The notes: generated from the sequence alone by a model not told the origin. DNA of 64,000 nucleotides from Roseococcus thiosulfatophilus (GCF_017311575.1 NZ_JAFFQY010000011.1:310001-374000), one strand, 5' to 3'; counted from the stretch's first letter, positions 33,101 through 41,175 are shown. Numbers and translations are program-made.

Positions 33101-34711
33101 GGTGTTCAGCAGGTAGGCGCGCGCCTCCAGGCTGCCGCTCTCGGCCATGATGTAGCCCACCAGGCCGATGACGAAGCCGATGCCCACCAGCACCAGCAGG
33201 ATGAGGTTCGCGAGCACGGCCTGCACGTCGAGATAGCCTTCGTCGAGGGTGCCGCCCTTGTCGGTCACGTTGAACTTTCCCTTCCTGGGGTCGAGCAGGG
33301 TGAGGATGGTAACCGGGACGAGCTGCGCCGCGAGCGAGGCCTCGTAGATCTCCGACCAGAAGGAATGCCGGTGCGGCCCGTTCAGCCGCGCCGTGGTGGC
33401 GATGGCGTGGAAGATATGCCCGCCCGCATAGGCGATGATGGCGAGCGGCGAGGCCGCGATGACGCTCTCGCCCAGGAACAGGAACACGAGCGGCGAGGTG
33501 AGGAAGACGATGCGCGGGATGGCGAACATGAAGCCGAACTGCGCGATGAAATAGCAAAGCCGCTGCATCATCGTCAGGCCGCGGGCGAAGAGCGTGTTCT
33601 CGATCCGCATGATCTGGAGCATGCCGCGCGCCCAGCGCATCCGCTGGCCGATGTGCAGCGCGAGGCGCTCCGTGGCCAGCCCCGAGGCCAGCGGGATGCG
33701 GATATAGGCCGTGTCCCAGCCCTTCTGCTGCATGCGGAAGGCGGTGTGGGCGTCCTCCGTCACGGTCTCGTGGGCCACGCCCCCCACCTCCTCCAGCGCG
33801 GAGCGGCGGATGACGGCGCAGGAGCCGCAGAAGAAGGCGGCGTTCCACAGGTCGTTGCCTGGCTGGATCAGGCCGTAGAACAGCAGGCCCTCATTGGGCA
33901 CGGCGCGCTTGCGGGCGAGGTTCCGCTCGAAGGGGTCGGGGCTGTAGAAGTGGTGCGGCGTCTGCACCATGGAGAGCTTCTTGTCCCGCACCAGCCAGCC
34001 CAGGGTGAGCTGGAGGAAGGCGCGGGTCGGCGCGTGGTCGCAGTCGAAGATCGCGATGAACTCGCCCGGCGTGTGCTTCATCGCGTGGTTGAGGTTGCCG
34101 GCCTTGGCCCCCTTGTTGTCCGGGCGGATGATGTAGCCGCAACCGACTTCCTCCGCGAATTCGCGGAAGGCGGGGCGGCGGCCATCATCCAGGATCCAGA
34201 CGTTCAGCTTGTCGCGCGGGTAGTCCATGTTCATGGCGGCCAGCACGGTGGGCCGCACGAGGTCCAAATCCTCGTTGTAGGTGGGGATGTAGACATCCAC
34301 CATCGGCCAGCTCTCCACGTCGCGCGGCAGCGGCACCGGCTTGCGGTTCAGCGGGTAGGTGGTCTGGATGTAGGACAGCGTCATCAGCAGCCCCGCGAAG
34401 ACCTCCGCGAGGAAGAGCAGGGAGCCGAAGATGGTCTGGAGGAAGGTTTCGAATTCCAGCGTCTCGGTGGCGCGCCAATAGAGGTAGCGGCTGGTGATGG
34501 TGACCGAGAGCATCACCAGGATGACACTGACCAGGCGTGACTTGTTCCGGTTCAGCACCAGGAAGACGCCGATGCCGGCCACTGTCAGCCAGGCCTGCGC
34601 CGTCGCGTCCATGGGCAGGGTGATGAAGACGAAGGCCAGCAGCAGGCCCAGCGCGCCGGAGGCGCCGCGCAGCAGGCGCATCTTGCGGTCGGGGGGGGCG
34701 GGGAAGCTCAT
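30128..34711 (-). CDS. bcsAB: Fused cellulose synthase BcsA-BcsB
   Basis: A 1527-residue single polypeptide joining the catalytic and periplasmic subunits, as in AcsAB of Gluconacetobacter/Komagataeibacter. The BcsA part has membrane helices around a GT2 domain with DDG (175-177), DCD (223-225), TED (318-320) and QRMRW (356-360). A PilZ c-di-GMP domain follows, with an RxxxR (RLRAR) and DLSLSG. Near residue 740 a hydrophobic stretch resembling a BcsB signal segment starts the periplasmic half, then a proline/alanine linker, carbohydrate-binding and flavodoxin-like repeats and a C-terminal membrane helix (ALLLLLAVGALLGLPVYWIL). It polymerises UDP-glucose into beta-1,4-glucan and should be activated by c-di-GMP. 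Its start overlaps the bcsQ stop (ATGA). Confidence 0.95.
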   Translation of the reverse strand: MSFPAPPDRKMRLLRGASGALGLLLAFVFITLPMDATAQAWLTVAGIGVFLVLNRNKSRLVSVILVMLSVTITSRYLYWRATETLEFETFLQTIFGSLLFLAEVFAGLLMTLSYIQTTYPLNRKPVPLPRDVESWPMVDVYIPTYNEDLDLVRPTVLAAMNMDYPRDKLNVWILDDGRRPAFREFAEEVGCGYIIRPDNKGAKAGNLNHAMKHTPGEFIAIFDCDHAPTRAFLQLTLGWLVRDKKLSMVQTPHHFYSPDPFERNLARKRAVPNEGLLFYGLIQPGNDLWNAAFFCGSCAVIRRSALEEVGGVAHETVTEDAHTAFRMQQKGWDTAYIRIPLASGLATERLALHIGQRMRWARGMLQIMRIENTLFARGLTMMQRLCYFIAQFGFMFAIPRIVFLTSPLVFLFLGESVIAASPLAIIAYAGGHIFHAIATTARLNGPHRHSFWSEIYEASLAAQLVPVTILTLLDPRKGKFNVTDKGGTLDEGYLDVQAVLANLILLVLVGIGFVIGLVGYIMAESGSLEARAYLLNTIWAGLALVPLSAGVAVGREREQSRLRARVAAHVPGELVLADGTRLPSMTQDLSLSGTRLRLDRPLGLADGDRVDLLLHSGGEEIPLKATVVRWEGNDAYLQFLIEDLQDESNVVRAFFGRADAWLYWDKWPLDRPLRSLGNVVAATADVVFNKYRFGRVRPGHKPVPPEAPKPATEGRASGVVPPRRQQSSGAATVVTAGARVVAGLTGLLLLVGTGGAFAQQPRPAQRAPTPAQAQPAPEPPPPLVAPAPLLPPAPLPEPAPALAPAPSLPPPPSGARVVTRTLRDLGLTGPMQLRGIQDLQGVLFGLRADEVVTEASLIVSGAASPSLIPSLSQVAVTLNEQAVGAIPIDSARQAFGPLEFPVDPLFFSEINRLNFRFSGRYTTECNDPNSGLLWANVSDLSTMRMRIERLPPQRDLSRLPEPLFDRRVLQGQVIIPVVIPEGAGPSALRAAGIAASWFAVQADYRGATFPVGRALPREGDAIILATGPDAVPGLTMPRMDGPTLAMLPHPDDPFGTLLVLGGRSEAELVPAALALVAARGTLAGEMARVVAPTIPPRQPYDSPRWVRTDAPLMLGSLVEREALQATGYSTGAIRVPLRTSPDILTFRGRGFPVDLNFRAPEGPIIDVSSSRLDVSVSGSYLRSFRLADPEPWIPTRWATDPFWELLGFDTARRSGRAIIPPYLLLGRDELQLRFDMRPLNRGECVDIPAPPRAALEPDSTIDLRRIHRFAQMPNLGFFASAGFPFTRMADLSGTAAVLPERASTVEQGAFLDAIGQLSAITGIAATGLQVVTPPQLASAAARDLLVIGALGRQPALSTLLRDAAVRMEGERLSIALPDAFQEARALILSAPSRDERSRASAALGTLGEGFGAVLGAESPLQSGRSVVAITGATPAAVAQMVQALRDPVQAPAIQGDTAVLSGGTVQSFRTMSPYHVGEAPWWLLPQIWLGDRPERALLLLLAVGALLGLPVYWILRRREVNRLRSRS

Positions 34712-35535
34712 GGCCGGCTCCAGGGCGCGCCGCTGGAGGGGGGCGGGCCATAGCCGGGGGCGCCATAGCCGGGGGCCGGGGGGCGCAGCCGCTTGGCCAG
34801 CGCATCGGTCAGCACCAGCAGGTCCTCGCCGGCACCGGGCTCGCCCTCCAGCAGCATGCGCCGGTCGGCGAGCGCCTCGGCCACGGAGAGATCGCGGCAG
34901 ACCACGCCCAGGAAACGCGGCCCGAGGGCATTCTGGGCCATGTCCAACACCGCCTCGCTCAAGGGATTTCCGGTTTCCACCTGGTTCAGCACCATCACCG
35001 CGCGCTCTCCCACCCGGGCCGCGAGCGTGCCGCGGCCCAGGATGCGGTTGCTCGCGATCTGGGGAATGACCGCGGCACTCCCGGCATCGGCCAGCAGCAC
35101 CATGACCAGGATGTCGGTCAGCGGGGAGATGGCCGCCAGCGCCGGGTTCGGGCCGGGCGGGCTGTCCGCCACCACGACGAGGCCCGGCACCGCCAGCATC
35201 TCGCGCAGCGGCTCGGCCAGCAGCTCGGGGCTGGTGGCCAGCGCCTGCGCGACCCCCATGGCCCGCACCGCGTCACCCGGGCCGAAGGGGAGGACGCGCA
35301 CGCCGGATTCCGTCTGGACCAGGCATTCGCGCCAGTTGGGCCGCTGGGCGATGTTGGCCGTGAAGGCGGCCGGTTCCCAAAGGGGCAGGCCCAGATGCAG
35401 GCGCAGCGCGTTCTGCGGGTCGAGGTCCAGCGCCACCACGGGCAGGCCGGCGCGCGCCAGCAGGGCCGCCACATGCGCGGCCAGGGTGGTCTTGCCCACC
35501 CCCCCTTTCGGGGATGCGAAGGTGATCAGAGGCAT
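34708..35535 (-). CDS. bcsQ: Cellulose biosynthesis ParA-like ATPase BcsQ
   Basis: A 275-residue MinD/ParA-family ATPase. The deviant Walker A SPKGGVGKTTLAAHVA (9-24) is followed by VVALDLDPQNALRLHLG and the switch region VVVADSPPGPNP. BcsQ proteins help localise or assemble the cellulose synthase at the cell pole. The C terminus has a glycine-proline-tyrosine tail. The start at 35535 (MPLITFASPKGG) is the normal BcsQ opening; a longer frame upstream overlaps the preceding gene and is rejected. It is coupled to bcsAB by a 4-nt overlap and lies 7 bp after the proline-rich protein gene. Confidence 0.9.
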   Translation of the reverse strand: MPLITFASPKGGVGKTTLAAHVAALLARAGLPVVALDLDPQNALRLHLGLPLWEPAAFTANIAQRPNWRECLVQTESGVRVLPFGPGDAVRAMGVAQALATSPELLAEPLREMLAVPGLVVVADSPPGPNPALAAISPLTDILVMVLLADAGSAAVIPQIASNRILGRGTLAARVGERAVMVLNQVETGNPLSEAVLDMAQNALGPRFLGVVCRDLSVAEALADRRMLLEGEPGAGEDLLVLTDALAKRLRPPAPGYGAPGYGPPPSSGAPWSRP

Positions 35536-35542
35536 CAGCCGG

Positions 35543-36319
35543 TCATGCCGGAGGGTCGCGCCGGGCGGGCGGCGCGGCTGGGGTGCGGCCCGACAGCTCC
35601 GCATGGACATCCTGCAGCAACGCGTAGGCGCGCGTGCCGGTGGGGCGCGGCGGCGGCGGTGGCGGCGCCAGGCCGTGCAACTCCGCCAGGCGACGCAGCC
35701 GTGGCGCCTCGGGCAGGGTCGCGGGCGCGAAGGGATCGGGCCAGGCGGCGGCGGGCGGCGCGGCGGGCGGCGCCGGTTGCGGCGGGACGGCGGCGGGCGT
35801 CGCCGGTTGCGGCGGGATGACGGCCTGCGCCGCCAGGGGCGCCACGGCCGGCGGCAGCGACAGCGACAGCGCGGCCCCGGGGCTGGGCGCGGCTTCGGCC
35901 CGCGCGGCCGGCATCACGAAGGCCGGGGCCGGGCTGGAAGGCGGGGGGGCGGTGAAGCTCGGCGCGGCGGGCTGCGGCGCGAAAAGGCCGCCGCCGCCGA
36001 TGCCGCCGGAGGACGCGGCCGCGGCCCCGGCCGGCAGCGCCGTGACACCGAAGCGGGGCAGGCCGTCCGCGAAGCGGGTGGCCGCGGGCGGCGGTGCCGC
36101 GGCTGGCATGGCGGGCGCGGGTGGGGTGGCCTGAACCACCGGTGTCGGCGGCGCTGCCTCCAGCGGCGGAGGTGGCGCGGGCGCCGGTTCCGCCGCCGGC
36201 GCGGGTTCCGACGCCACCACCGGACGCGGGCGCGCCTCGAAGAGGACGGGCGGAAAGCTCAGATAGCGGAAGCCCCTCAGGCCCACATCCGCCACGACAT
36301 TGCCAATCTCCCGCTCCAC
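35543..36319 (-). CDS. Proline/alanine-rich protein heading the cellulose operon (BcsP/BcsO/BcsR-like position)
   Basis: About 258 residues, of which roughly residues 1-28 are conserved-looking: EIGNVVADVGLRGFRYLSF. That short amphipathic stretch resembles the small motif shared by accessory proteins BcsR, BcsO and BcsP, which act with BcsQ. The remainder is a low-complexity run of proline and alanine. Near the C terminus comes LRRLAELHGLAPPPPPPRPT followed by a predicted short helix (RAYALLQDVHAELSG). The start is uncertain: a GTG at 36319 is used, a GTG at 36427 would add 36 residues, and an ATG-rich stretch lies in another frame. Function is inferred from position, 7 bp upstream of bcsQ. 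Confidence 0.6.
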   Translation of the reverse strand: MEREIGNVVADVGLRGFRYLSFPPVLFEARPRPVVASEPAPAAEPAPAPPPPLEAAPPTPVVQATPPAPAMPAAAPPPAATRFADGLPRFGVTALPAGAAAASSGGIGGGGLFAPQPAAPSFTAPPPSSPAPAFVMPAARAEAAPSPGAALSLSLPPAVAPLAAQAVIPPQPATPAAVPPQPAPPAAPPAAAWPDPFAPATLPEAPRLRRLAELHGLAPPPPPPRPTGTRAYALLQDVHAELSGRTPAAPPARRDPPA

Positions 36320-36403
36320 CCGCGCCCGTCGCCCCTGCCAAGACCATGTCCATGCCGTGGGCCATGCCGCCCCCCGGCCTCTCACTCCTCGCCCGAACGA
36401 TCG

Positions 36404-36422
36404 GCGCCAATATCCTTGGCGC
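36404..36422. promoter_or_regulatory. Inverted repeat upstream of the cellulose operon
   Basis: GCGCCAA-TATCC-TTGGCGC, 7-bp perfect arms, lies about 85-105 bp before the preferred start of the first cellulose gene and after the convergently placed end of no other gene. It could be an operator or part of the leader. No regulator for it is apparent in the window. Confidence 0.4.
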
Positions 36423-36509
36423 AACACAATGCCCGCTGCTTCTCTCTCTCGGAGAGATTAACATGAAAATGCGCGATGGGCACCGAGTCGCGTGCCATCG
36501 CCCTCACCT

Positions 36510-38183
36510 TCAGAACAAACCCTCGATGCGGCCTTCCGCATCCAGGCGGATATTCTCCGCCGCCGGCACGCGCGGCAGGCCCGGCATGGTCATCACATCG
36601 CCGCAGATGGCCACCACGAAGCCCGCCCCGGCGGAGAGCCGCACGTCGCGCACCGGCAGCACATGGCCCTCGGGCGCGCCCAGCGCCGTGGGGTCGGCGC
36701 TGAAGGAGTATTGCGTCTTGGCGATGCAGACGGGCACCCCGCCGAAGCCCTGCGCCTCGAAGCGCGAGAGCTTCGCGCGCACCGATTCGGGGATGGACAC
36801 CTCACGCGCGCGGTAGATCTCGCGGGCGATCGTGCCGATCTTGTCGGCCAGCTTCATGTCGTCCGGATAGAGTGGCGTGAAGCGCGCCTCGCCCGCCGCG
36901 ATACGGCGCATCACGGCCTCCGCGAGCGGCACCGCGCCCTGGGCGCCATCGGCCCAATGGGTGCAGAGGATGGCCTCGACGCCGAGTGCCGCCATCGCCT
37001 CCTGCACGGCCTGGATTTCGGCGGCCGTGTCGCCGTTGAAGCGGTTCAGCGCCACCACCGGCGGCAGGCCGAACTTGCGCATGTTCTCCACATGGCGGGC
37101 GAGGTTCACCACGCCGCGCTTCACCGCCGGGACATCCTCATGCCCCAGCGCCGACTTCGCCACGCCGCCATGCATCTTGAGCGCGCGCACCGTCGCGACC
37201 ACCACGCAGGCATCGGGGGCGAGGCCGGCCAGGCGGCACTTGATGTCGAGGAATTTCTCGGCGCCGAGGTCGGCGCCGAAGCCCGCCTCCGTCACCACCA
37301 CATCCGCGAGGTGCAAGCCGAGCTTCGTCGCCACCACGCTGTTGCAGCCATGGGCGATGTTGGCGAAGGGCCCGCCATGCACCAGCGCGGGGCTGCCCGC
37401 CAGGGTCTGCACCAGGTTGGGCGCGAAGGCGTCGCGCAGCAGCACGGCCATAGCGCCATCGGCCTTGAGGTCGGCCGCGGTGACGGATTTCCCCTCGCGC
37501 GTCTGCGCCACGATGATGCGGCCCAGGCGCTGCTGGAGGTCCTTCAAATCATGCGCCAAGCAGAAGGCCGCCATCACCTCGGAGGCGACGACGATGTCGA
37601 ACCCGTCCTCGCGCGGGAAGCCATTGGCGGTGCCGCCCAGCGAACCCACCACCGAGCGCAGCGCGCGGTCGTTCATGTCCAGCGCGCGCCGCCAGGAGAT
37701 GCGCCGCGCATCAATGCCCAGCGCGTTGCCCCAGTAGATGTGGTTGTCCAGCATCGCGGCCAGCAGGTTGTTGGCGGCGGTGATGGCGTGGAAATCCCCG
37801 GTGAAATGAAGGTTGATGTCCTCCATCGGCACCACCTGCGCGTGGCCGCCGCCCGTGGCCCCGCCCTTCACGCCGAAGCAGGGGCCGAGGCTCGGCTCGC
37901 GCAGGCAGATCATGGCGCGGTGGCCGATGGCGTTCAGCGCATCGCCCAGGCCGACCGTGGTGGTGGACTTCCCCTCTCCCGCCGGCGTCGGGTTGATGCC
38001 GGTCACCAGCACCAGCTTGCCCAGCGGCCGCTCCGCCCGCACGCGGCCCACGAAATCGAGGCCCACCTTGGCCTTGAACTTGCCGTAGGGTTCCAGCGCC
38101 TCCTCCGGGATGCCGGCGGCGGCCGCGATGCGCGTGATGGGCGCGAGGGTGGCCGCGCGGGCGATCTCGAGGTCTATGGACAT
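36510..38183 (-). CDS. fhs: Formate-tetrahydrofolate ligase
   Basis: A 557-residue enzyme that makes 10-formyltetrahydrofolate from formate, ATP and tetrahydrofolate. The length is typical. The ATP-binding loop is [18 protein letters not shown], with [20 protein letters not shown], the [20 protein letters not shown] segment and [12 protein letters not shown], all near-invariant in the family. The C-terminal [20 protein letters not shown] is also standard. The start MSIDLEIA follows AGGGAGAAGCATCCGGA. No folD lies beside it. It is divergent from the peroxiredoxin gene and its end is 83 bp from the GTG frame that heads the cellulose operon. Confidence 0.96.
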   Translation of the reverse strand: MSIDLEIARAATLAPITRIAAAAGIPEEALEPYGKFKAKVGLDFVGRVRAERPLGKLVLVTGINPTPAGEGKSTTTVGLGDALNAIGHRAMICLREPSLGPCFGVKGGATGGGHAQVVPMEDINLHFTGDFHAITAANNLLAAMLDNHIYWGNALGIDARRISWRRALDMNDRALRSVVGSLGGTANGFPREDGFDIVVASEVMAAFCLAHDLKDLQQRLGRIIVAQTREGKSVTAADLKADGAMAVLLRDAFAPNLVQTLAGSPALVHGGPFANIAHGCNSVVATKLGLHLADVVVTEAGFGADLGAEKFLDIKCRLAGLAPDACVVVATVRALKMHGGVAKSALGHEDVPAVKRGVVNLARHVENMRKFGLPPVVALNRFNGDTAAEIQAVQEAMAALGVEAILCTHWADGAQGAVPLAEAVMRRIAAGEARFTPLYPDDMKLADKIGTIAREIYRAREVSIPESVRAKLSRFEAQGFGGVPVCIAKTQYSFSADPTALGAPEGHVLPVRDVRLSAGAGFVVAICGDVMTMPGLPRVPAAENIRLDAEGRIEGLF

Positions 38184-38282
38184 TCCGGATGCTTCTCCCT
38201 GGGTTGGGGCGCTAATGGCGCCGCGCGGCGCGGGGGGCAAGACCCGCGGCCGGCGGGCGCGACCGGATGCGCTCCATAATTC

Positions 38283-38297
38283 ACTATATATTATAGT
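38283..38297. promoter_or_regulatory. AT-only palindrome in the fhs/peroxiredoxin divergent promoter
   Basis: ACTATATATTATAGT has perfect 6-bp arms (ACTATA/TATAGT) and sits in a roughly 35-bp AT-rich island, very unlike the surrounding GC-rich DNA. It is about 120 bp before the peroxiredoxin start and 100 bp before fhs. This fits a regulator site or promoter core, possibly redox- or iron-linked given the downstream gene (inference). Confidence 0.45.
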
Positions 38298-38413
38298 TAT
38301 TTATCGCGGATTTTACCCGGCACGGCCCTTAAATTCGCGCCGCCGGTCGCGCATATACCCGGGCACAATTCGCAAACCCGCACGCCCAAATCTGCGGCAA
38401 GGGAGACGAGCCC

Positions 38414-39061
38414 ATGAGCCTCCAATACGGAATGCCCCTCACCCTCGGCCAGGTCGCGCCCGATTTCGAGGCCGAGACCACCGAAGGCCCCATCCGCTTC
38501 AGCGACTGGGCGCGCGATTCCTGGGTGGTGATCTTCTCCCACCCCAAAGATTTCACCCCCGTCTGCACCACCGAACTCGGCGAGGCCGCGCGCCTCAAGC
38601 CGGAATTCGACAAGCGCGGCGTGAAGGTGATCGGCCTCTCGGTGGACCCGCTGGACCGCCACGCCGCCTGGGCCGAGGACATCGCGGACACCCAGGGCCA
38701 TGCGCTGAACTTCCCCATGATCGCGGACCCCTCGCGCCATGTCTCGCAGCTCTATGGCATGATCCATCCTGAGGCGGACCCCTCGGTCACCGTCCGCACC
38801 GTCTATGTGCTGGACCCGTCGCGGAAGGTGCGGCTCACCCTCACCTACCCGCCCAGCACGGGCCGCAACTTCCATGAGGTGCTGCGCGTCATTGACAGCC
38901 TGCAGCTGACCGACCGCGCGAAGGTGGCCACCCCCGTGAACTGGCAGCCGGGGCATGACGCCATCATCCTCCCTTCCATCCCCGACGAGGACGCCAAGGC
39001 CCGCTTCCCCCAGGGCTGGAAGGCCGAACGCCCCTATCTGCGCTGGGTGAAGGTGGACTGA
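38414..39061 (+). CDS. 1-Cys peroxiredoxin (Prx6 type)
   Basis: A 215-residue thiol peroxidase. The peroxidatic cysteine is C51 in FTPVCTTELGEAAR, and it is the only cysteine in the protein, so no internal resolving cysteine exists. The long C-terminal arm (LQLTDRAKVATPVNWQPGHD onward) is characteristic of Prx6-like enzymes, which form antiparallel dimers and are recycled by glutathione or another small thiol. The start follows GGGAGACGAGCCC. The leader contains an unusual AT-rich palindrome. It is a single gene with its own promoter, presumably peroxide- or redox-regulated. Confidence 0.93.
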   Translation: MSLQYGMPLTLGQVAPDFEAETTEGPIRFSDWARDSWVVIFSHPKDFTPVCTTELGEAARLKPEFDKRGVKVIGLSVDPLDRHAAWAEDIADTQGHALNFPMIADPSRHVSQLYGMIHPEADPSVTVRTVYVLDPSRKVRLTLTYPPSTGRNFHEVLRVIDSLQLTDRAKVATPVNWQPGHDAIILPSIPDEDAKARFPQGWKAERPYLRWVKVD

Positions 39062-39136
39062 GGATCTCAACCGCAGGGTCGCGCGCCGCCTGGCCGTGAC
39101 CCTGCGGCCACGGCGCCGCCGCAAGGCGCAAACCCG

Positions 39137-39150
39137 TTGATGTGCATCAA
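39137..39150. promoter_or_regulatory. Perfect FNR/FixK-type box upstream of ompW
   Basis: TTGATGTGCATCAA matches the FNR/FixK/Anr consensus TTGAT-N4-ATCAA exactly. It is centred 72 bp before the ATG of the OmpW-like gene. With a class II arrangement (centre near -41.5), transcription would start near 39185 and a -10-like TAGTGC would lie at 39173-39178. No FNR-family gene lies in this window. Confidence 0.75.
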
Positions 39151-39215
39151 AGTCCAGCTTCCTTCCCGGCCGTAGTGCTCCGGCGCGGCGGGATGCCGCG
39201 AAAGGGAGTTTGGAC

Positions 39216-39857
39216 ATGCGTGGTTTGGGATTGCTGGCCGGTGCGGCGCTCGTGGCGACGACCGGTCTGGCGGGGGCGCAGGAGGTGCGCGGCCTGCGCG
39301 CCGGCGATTTCATGGTGGGTTTCGGCGCCGTGGGCGTGCTGCCCACCAATGGCGGCAGCGTGGGCGTGATCGGCGGCCGGCCGGAGGCGACCAACAGCGC
39401 GAGCCCCCTGCTCGACTTCACCTATTTCATGACGCCCAACTTCTCGGCGAACCTGATCGCGGCCACCACGCGCCATGACATCCGGGTGCGGAATTCGGCG
39501 CTGGGCGATGTGAGCCTCGGCCATGTCTGGGCGCTGCCGCCCACGCTGACGGTGCAATACCACCCGATGCCCGCTTCGCGCTTCAGCCCCTATGTGGGCC
39601 TGGGCCTCAACGCCACCTGGTTCTATGGCCATGGCGGCAGCCGGGCGGGCGCGGTGAACCGGGTGCGCGTGCAGCCGAGCGTCGGCGTGGCGCCCAGCAT
39701 CGGCTTCAACTACGAGATCTCGCCCAACTGGGTGGCGAACCTCGACCTGAAATGGGTGCTGATGCAGCCCGATGTCAGCGTGAACAGCGGCACCATCCGT
39801 GCGCGGGCCGATATCAACCCCTTCGTGCTGGGGGCCACGCTGCGCTACCGGTTCTGA
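39216..39857 (+). CDS. ompW: OmpW-family outer-membrane protein
   Basis: A 213-residue protein with a signal peptide (MRGLGLLAGAALVATTGLAGAQ) and an eight-stranded small beta-barrel. The family's layout is visible: AGDFMVGFGAVGVLP at the first strand, LLDFTYFMTPNFSANLIAAT, LPPTLTVQYHPMP, FSPYVGLGLNATWFY, SIGFNYEISPNWVANLDLKW and the terminal FVLGATLRYRF with C-terminal phenylalanine. OmpW proteins form narrow hydrophobic channels, and in enteric bacteria they respond to oxygen through FNR. The start follows AAAGGGAGTTTGGAC; a TTG two codons earlier is less likely. The perfect FNR-type box upstream predicts low-oxygen induction here too. Confidence 0.9.
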   Translation: MRGLGLLAGAALVATTGLAGAQEVRGLRAGDFMVGFGAVGVLPTNGGSVGVIGGRPEATNSASPLLDFTYFMTPNFSANLIAATTRHDIRVRNSALGDVSLGHVWALPPTLTVQYHPMPASRFSPYVGLGLNATWFYGHGGSRAGAVNRVRVQPSVGVAPSIGFNYEISPNWVANLDLKWVLMQPDVSVNSGTIRARADINPFVLGATLRYRF

Positions 39858-39868
39858 GATTTATTGGG

Positions 39869-39972
39869 GCGGGTGATTCACGCCTCCGGGCATTCGCCCT
39901 GCGGCGATCACACGCCCTTTCGCGCGGGTGATTCACGCCTCCGGGCATTCGCCCTGCGGCGATCACACGCCC
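39869..39972. repeat. Tandem pair of the dispersed palindrome between convergent genes
   Basis: Two 49-bp copies, GCGGGTGATTCACGCC...GGCGATCACACGCCC, at 39869-39917 and 39924-39972 (period 55 bp). Each folds on itself through GTGATTC/GATCAC arms and an inner GGGC-ATTC-GCCC stem. They lie directly between the ompW stop and the aminotransferase stop, and so probably terminate both transcripts. Confidence 0.8.
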
Positions 39973-39973
39973 C

Positions 39974-41089
39974 CTAGGCCGCGGCGGGCAGCTTGCCCAT
40001 CGCGGCCAGGGTCTCGGCGATGGCCGCCACGGCGCGGTCCATCTCGGCCAAGCCCACATCGCCGATTGCGCCGACGCGGAAGGTCGGCGCCTCGGTCGTG
40101 TAGTAGGCGCTGATGTTCACGCCGCGCGCCTTCAGCGCCCGCACGAAGGCATCGAAATCCATGCCGTCCGGCTGGTGGAAGGTGACGACCACCGGCCCCT
40201 GCTCGGCCTGGTTCAGGTAGGGGCGCAGCCCCAACCCGCACAGCCCGGCGTAAAGCCGCGCCGCATTGGCCCGGTAGCGCGCAAGGCGCTGCGCAGGCCC
40301 GCCCTCCGCATCCAGCCGGTCCAGCGCCACTTCCAGCGCCCGCAGCGTCTGCACGGGCCCGGTGAAGCGCAGGCTGCCCCAGCCGCTGCGCCTGGCCTGG
40401 GCCAGCACATCCGAGAGGTCGAGGCTCCAGGACCCCGCCTGCCCCGCGCCTTCCTCCGTGCGGTCCATGCGCGCCACGGCAAAGGCGAAGCCCGGCACGC
40501 TCTCCAGGCATTTGTTCGAGGTGAAGACCACCGCGTCCAGTTCCGGCTGGGCCGACATGTCCAGCGGCAGCGCCCCGAAGGCCGAGACCGCGTCCACGAT
40601 CATCCGCCGCCCCGCCGCGCGCACCACGGCGCCGATGGCGGCCACGTCGTTCACGATGCCGCTGCCCGTCTCGCTCTGCACCATGGCGAGGTGCGTGGCC
40701 TCCGGGTGGGCTGCCAGCGCCGCCGCCACGGCCTCGGGTGTCACGGCGTGGGTGTCCTGGGCCGGCAGTTCCACCACCAGGCGCCCCGCCTCGCGCGCCA
40801 GCCGCGCGATCCGCACCGCGTATTCGCCGTTCATCGGCACCAGGAGGGTGGCGCCCGGCGCGACATAGGTGCGGAGCGCGGCCTCCAGGATCATATGGCC
40901 CGAACCCTGTAGCGGCAGGGTGGCGTGCACCCCCTCGGCCCCGCCCGCGAGGTCGCGCAGCCGCTCGCGCAGGCGCGTGTAGAAGGGGCGGAACTCGGCA
41001 TCCCAGGGGGCGATGTCCTCGTCCATGGCGGCGCGCACCGAGGGGTGCGTCTGGACGGGGCCGGGGGTGAGGAGGAGCATGTCGGGCAT
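39974..41089 (-). CDS. Class V aminotransferase, 2-aminoethylphosphonate-pyruvate transaminase-like
   Basis: A 371-residue PLP enzyme. LLLTPGPVQTHPSVRAAMDED is the usual opening of the PhnW/serine-glyoxylate/alanine-glyoxylate group. The PLP-binding Asp is D166 in VDAVSAFG and the Schiff-base lysine is K193 in TSNKCLESVPGFAFAV, a stretch closest to PhnW enzymes that move the amino group of 2-aminoethylphosphonate to pyruvate. The early QGSGHMILEAAL also fits. No phnX, phnA or phosphonate transporter is adjacent, so assignment as PhnW is tentative; it could be an alanine- or serine-glyoxylate transaminase. The start at 41089 follows AAGGGCAGGGA. Confidence 0.8.
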   Translation of the reverse strand: MPDMLLLTPGPVQTHPSVRAAMDEDIAPWDAEFRPFYTRLRERLRDLAGGAEGVHATLPLQGSGHMILEAALRTYVAPGATLLVPMNGEYAVRIARLAREAGRLVVELPAQDTHAVTPEAVAAALAAHPEATHLAMVQSETGSGIVNDVAAIGAVVRAAGRRMIVDAVSAFGALPLDMSAQPELDAVVFTSNKCLESVPGFAFAVARMDRTEEGAGQAGSWSLDLSDVLAQARRSGWGSLRFTGPVQTLRALEVALDRLDAEGGPAQRLARYRANAARLYAGLCGLGLRPYLNQAEQGPVVVTFHQPDGMDFDAFVRALKARGVNISAYYTTEAPTFRVGAIGDVGLAEMDRAVAAIAETLAAMGKLPAAA

Positions 41090-41175
41090 TCCCTGCCCTT
41101 GCCTGGAATCGGCGCCCGCGAAAAGGGGTTTCGCCCTGCTTCCGGCGCGGTGCGGGCCACCCTACCCTGCGGGGC

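Noticed and set aside
29639-34540. 1633-codon frame on the plus strand opposite the bcsAB and bcsC genes
   Set aside because: It lies antisense to well-supported cellulose genes. Its composition is low-complexity Gly/Ala/Arg/His/Gln, which is what an antisense frame of high-GC genes produces.
35535-36464. Alternative frame (about 310 codons) over the proline-rich gene heading the cellulose operon
   Set aside because: It is a Gly/Ala/Arg-rich shadow; the other frame contains the BcsQ-linked motif and ends 7 bp before bcsQ. A sequencing frameshift joining the two was considered but nothing demands it.
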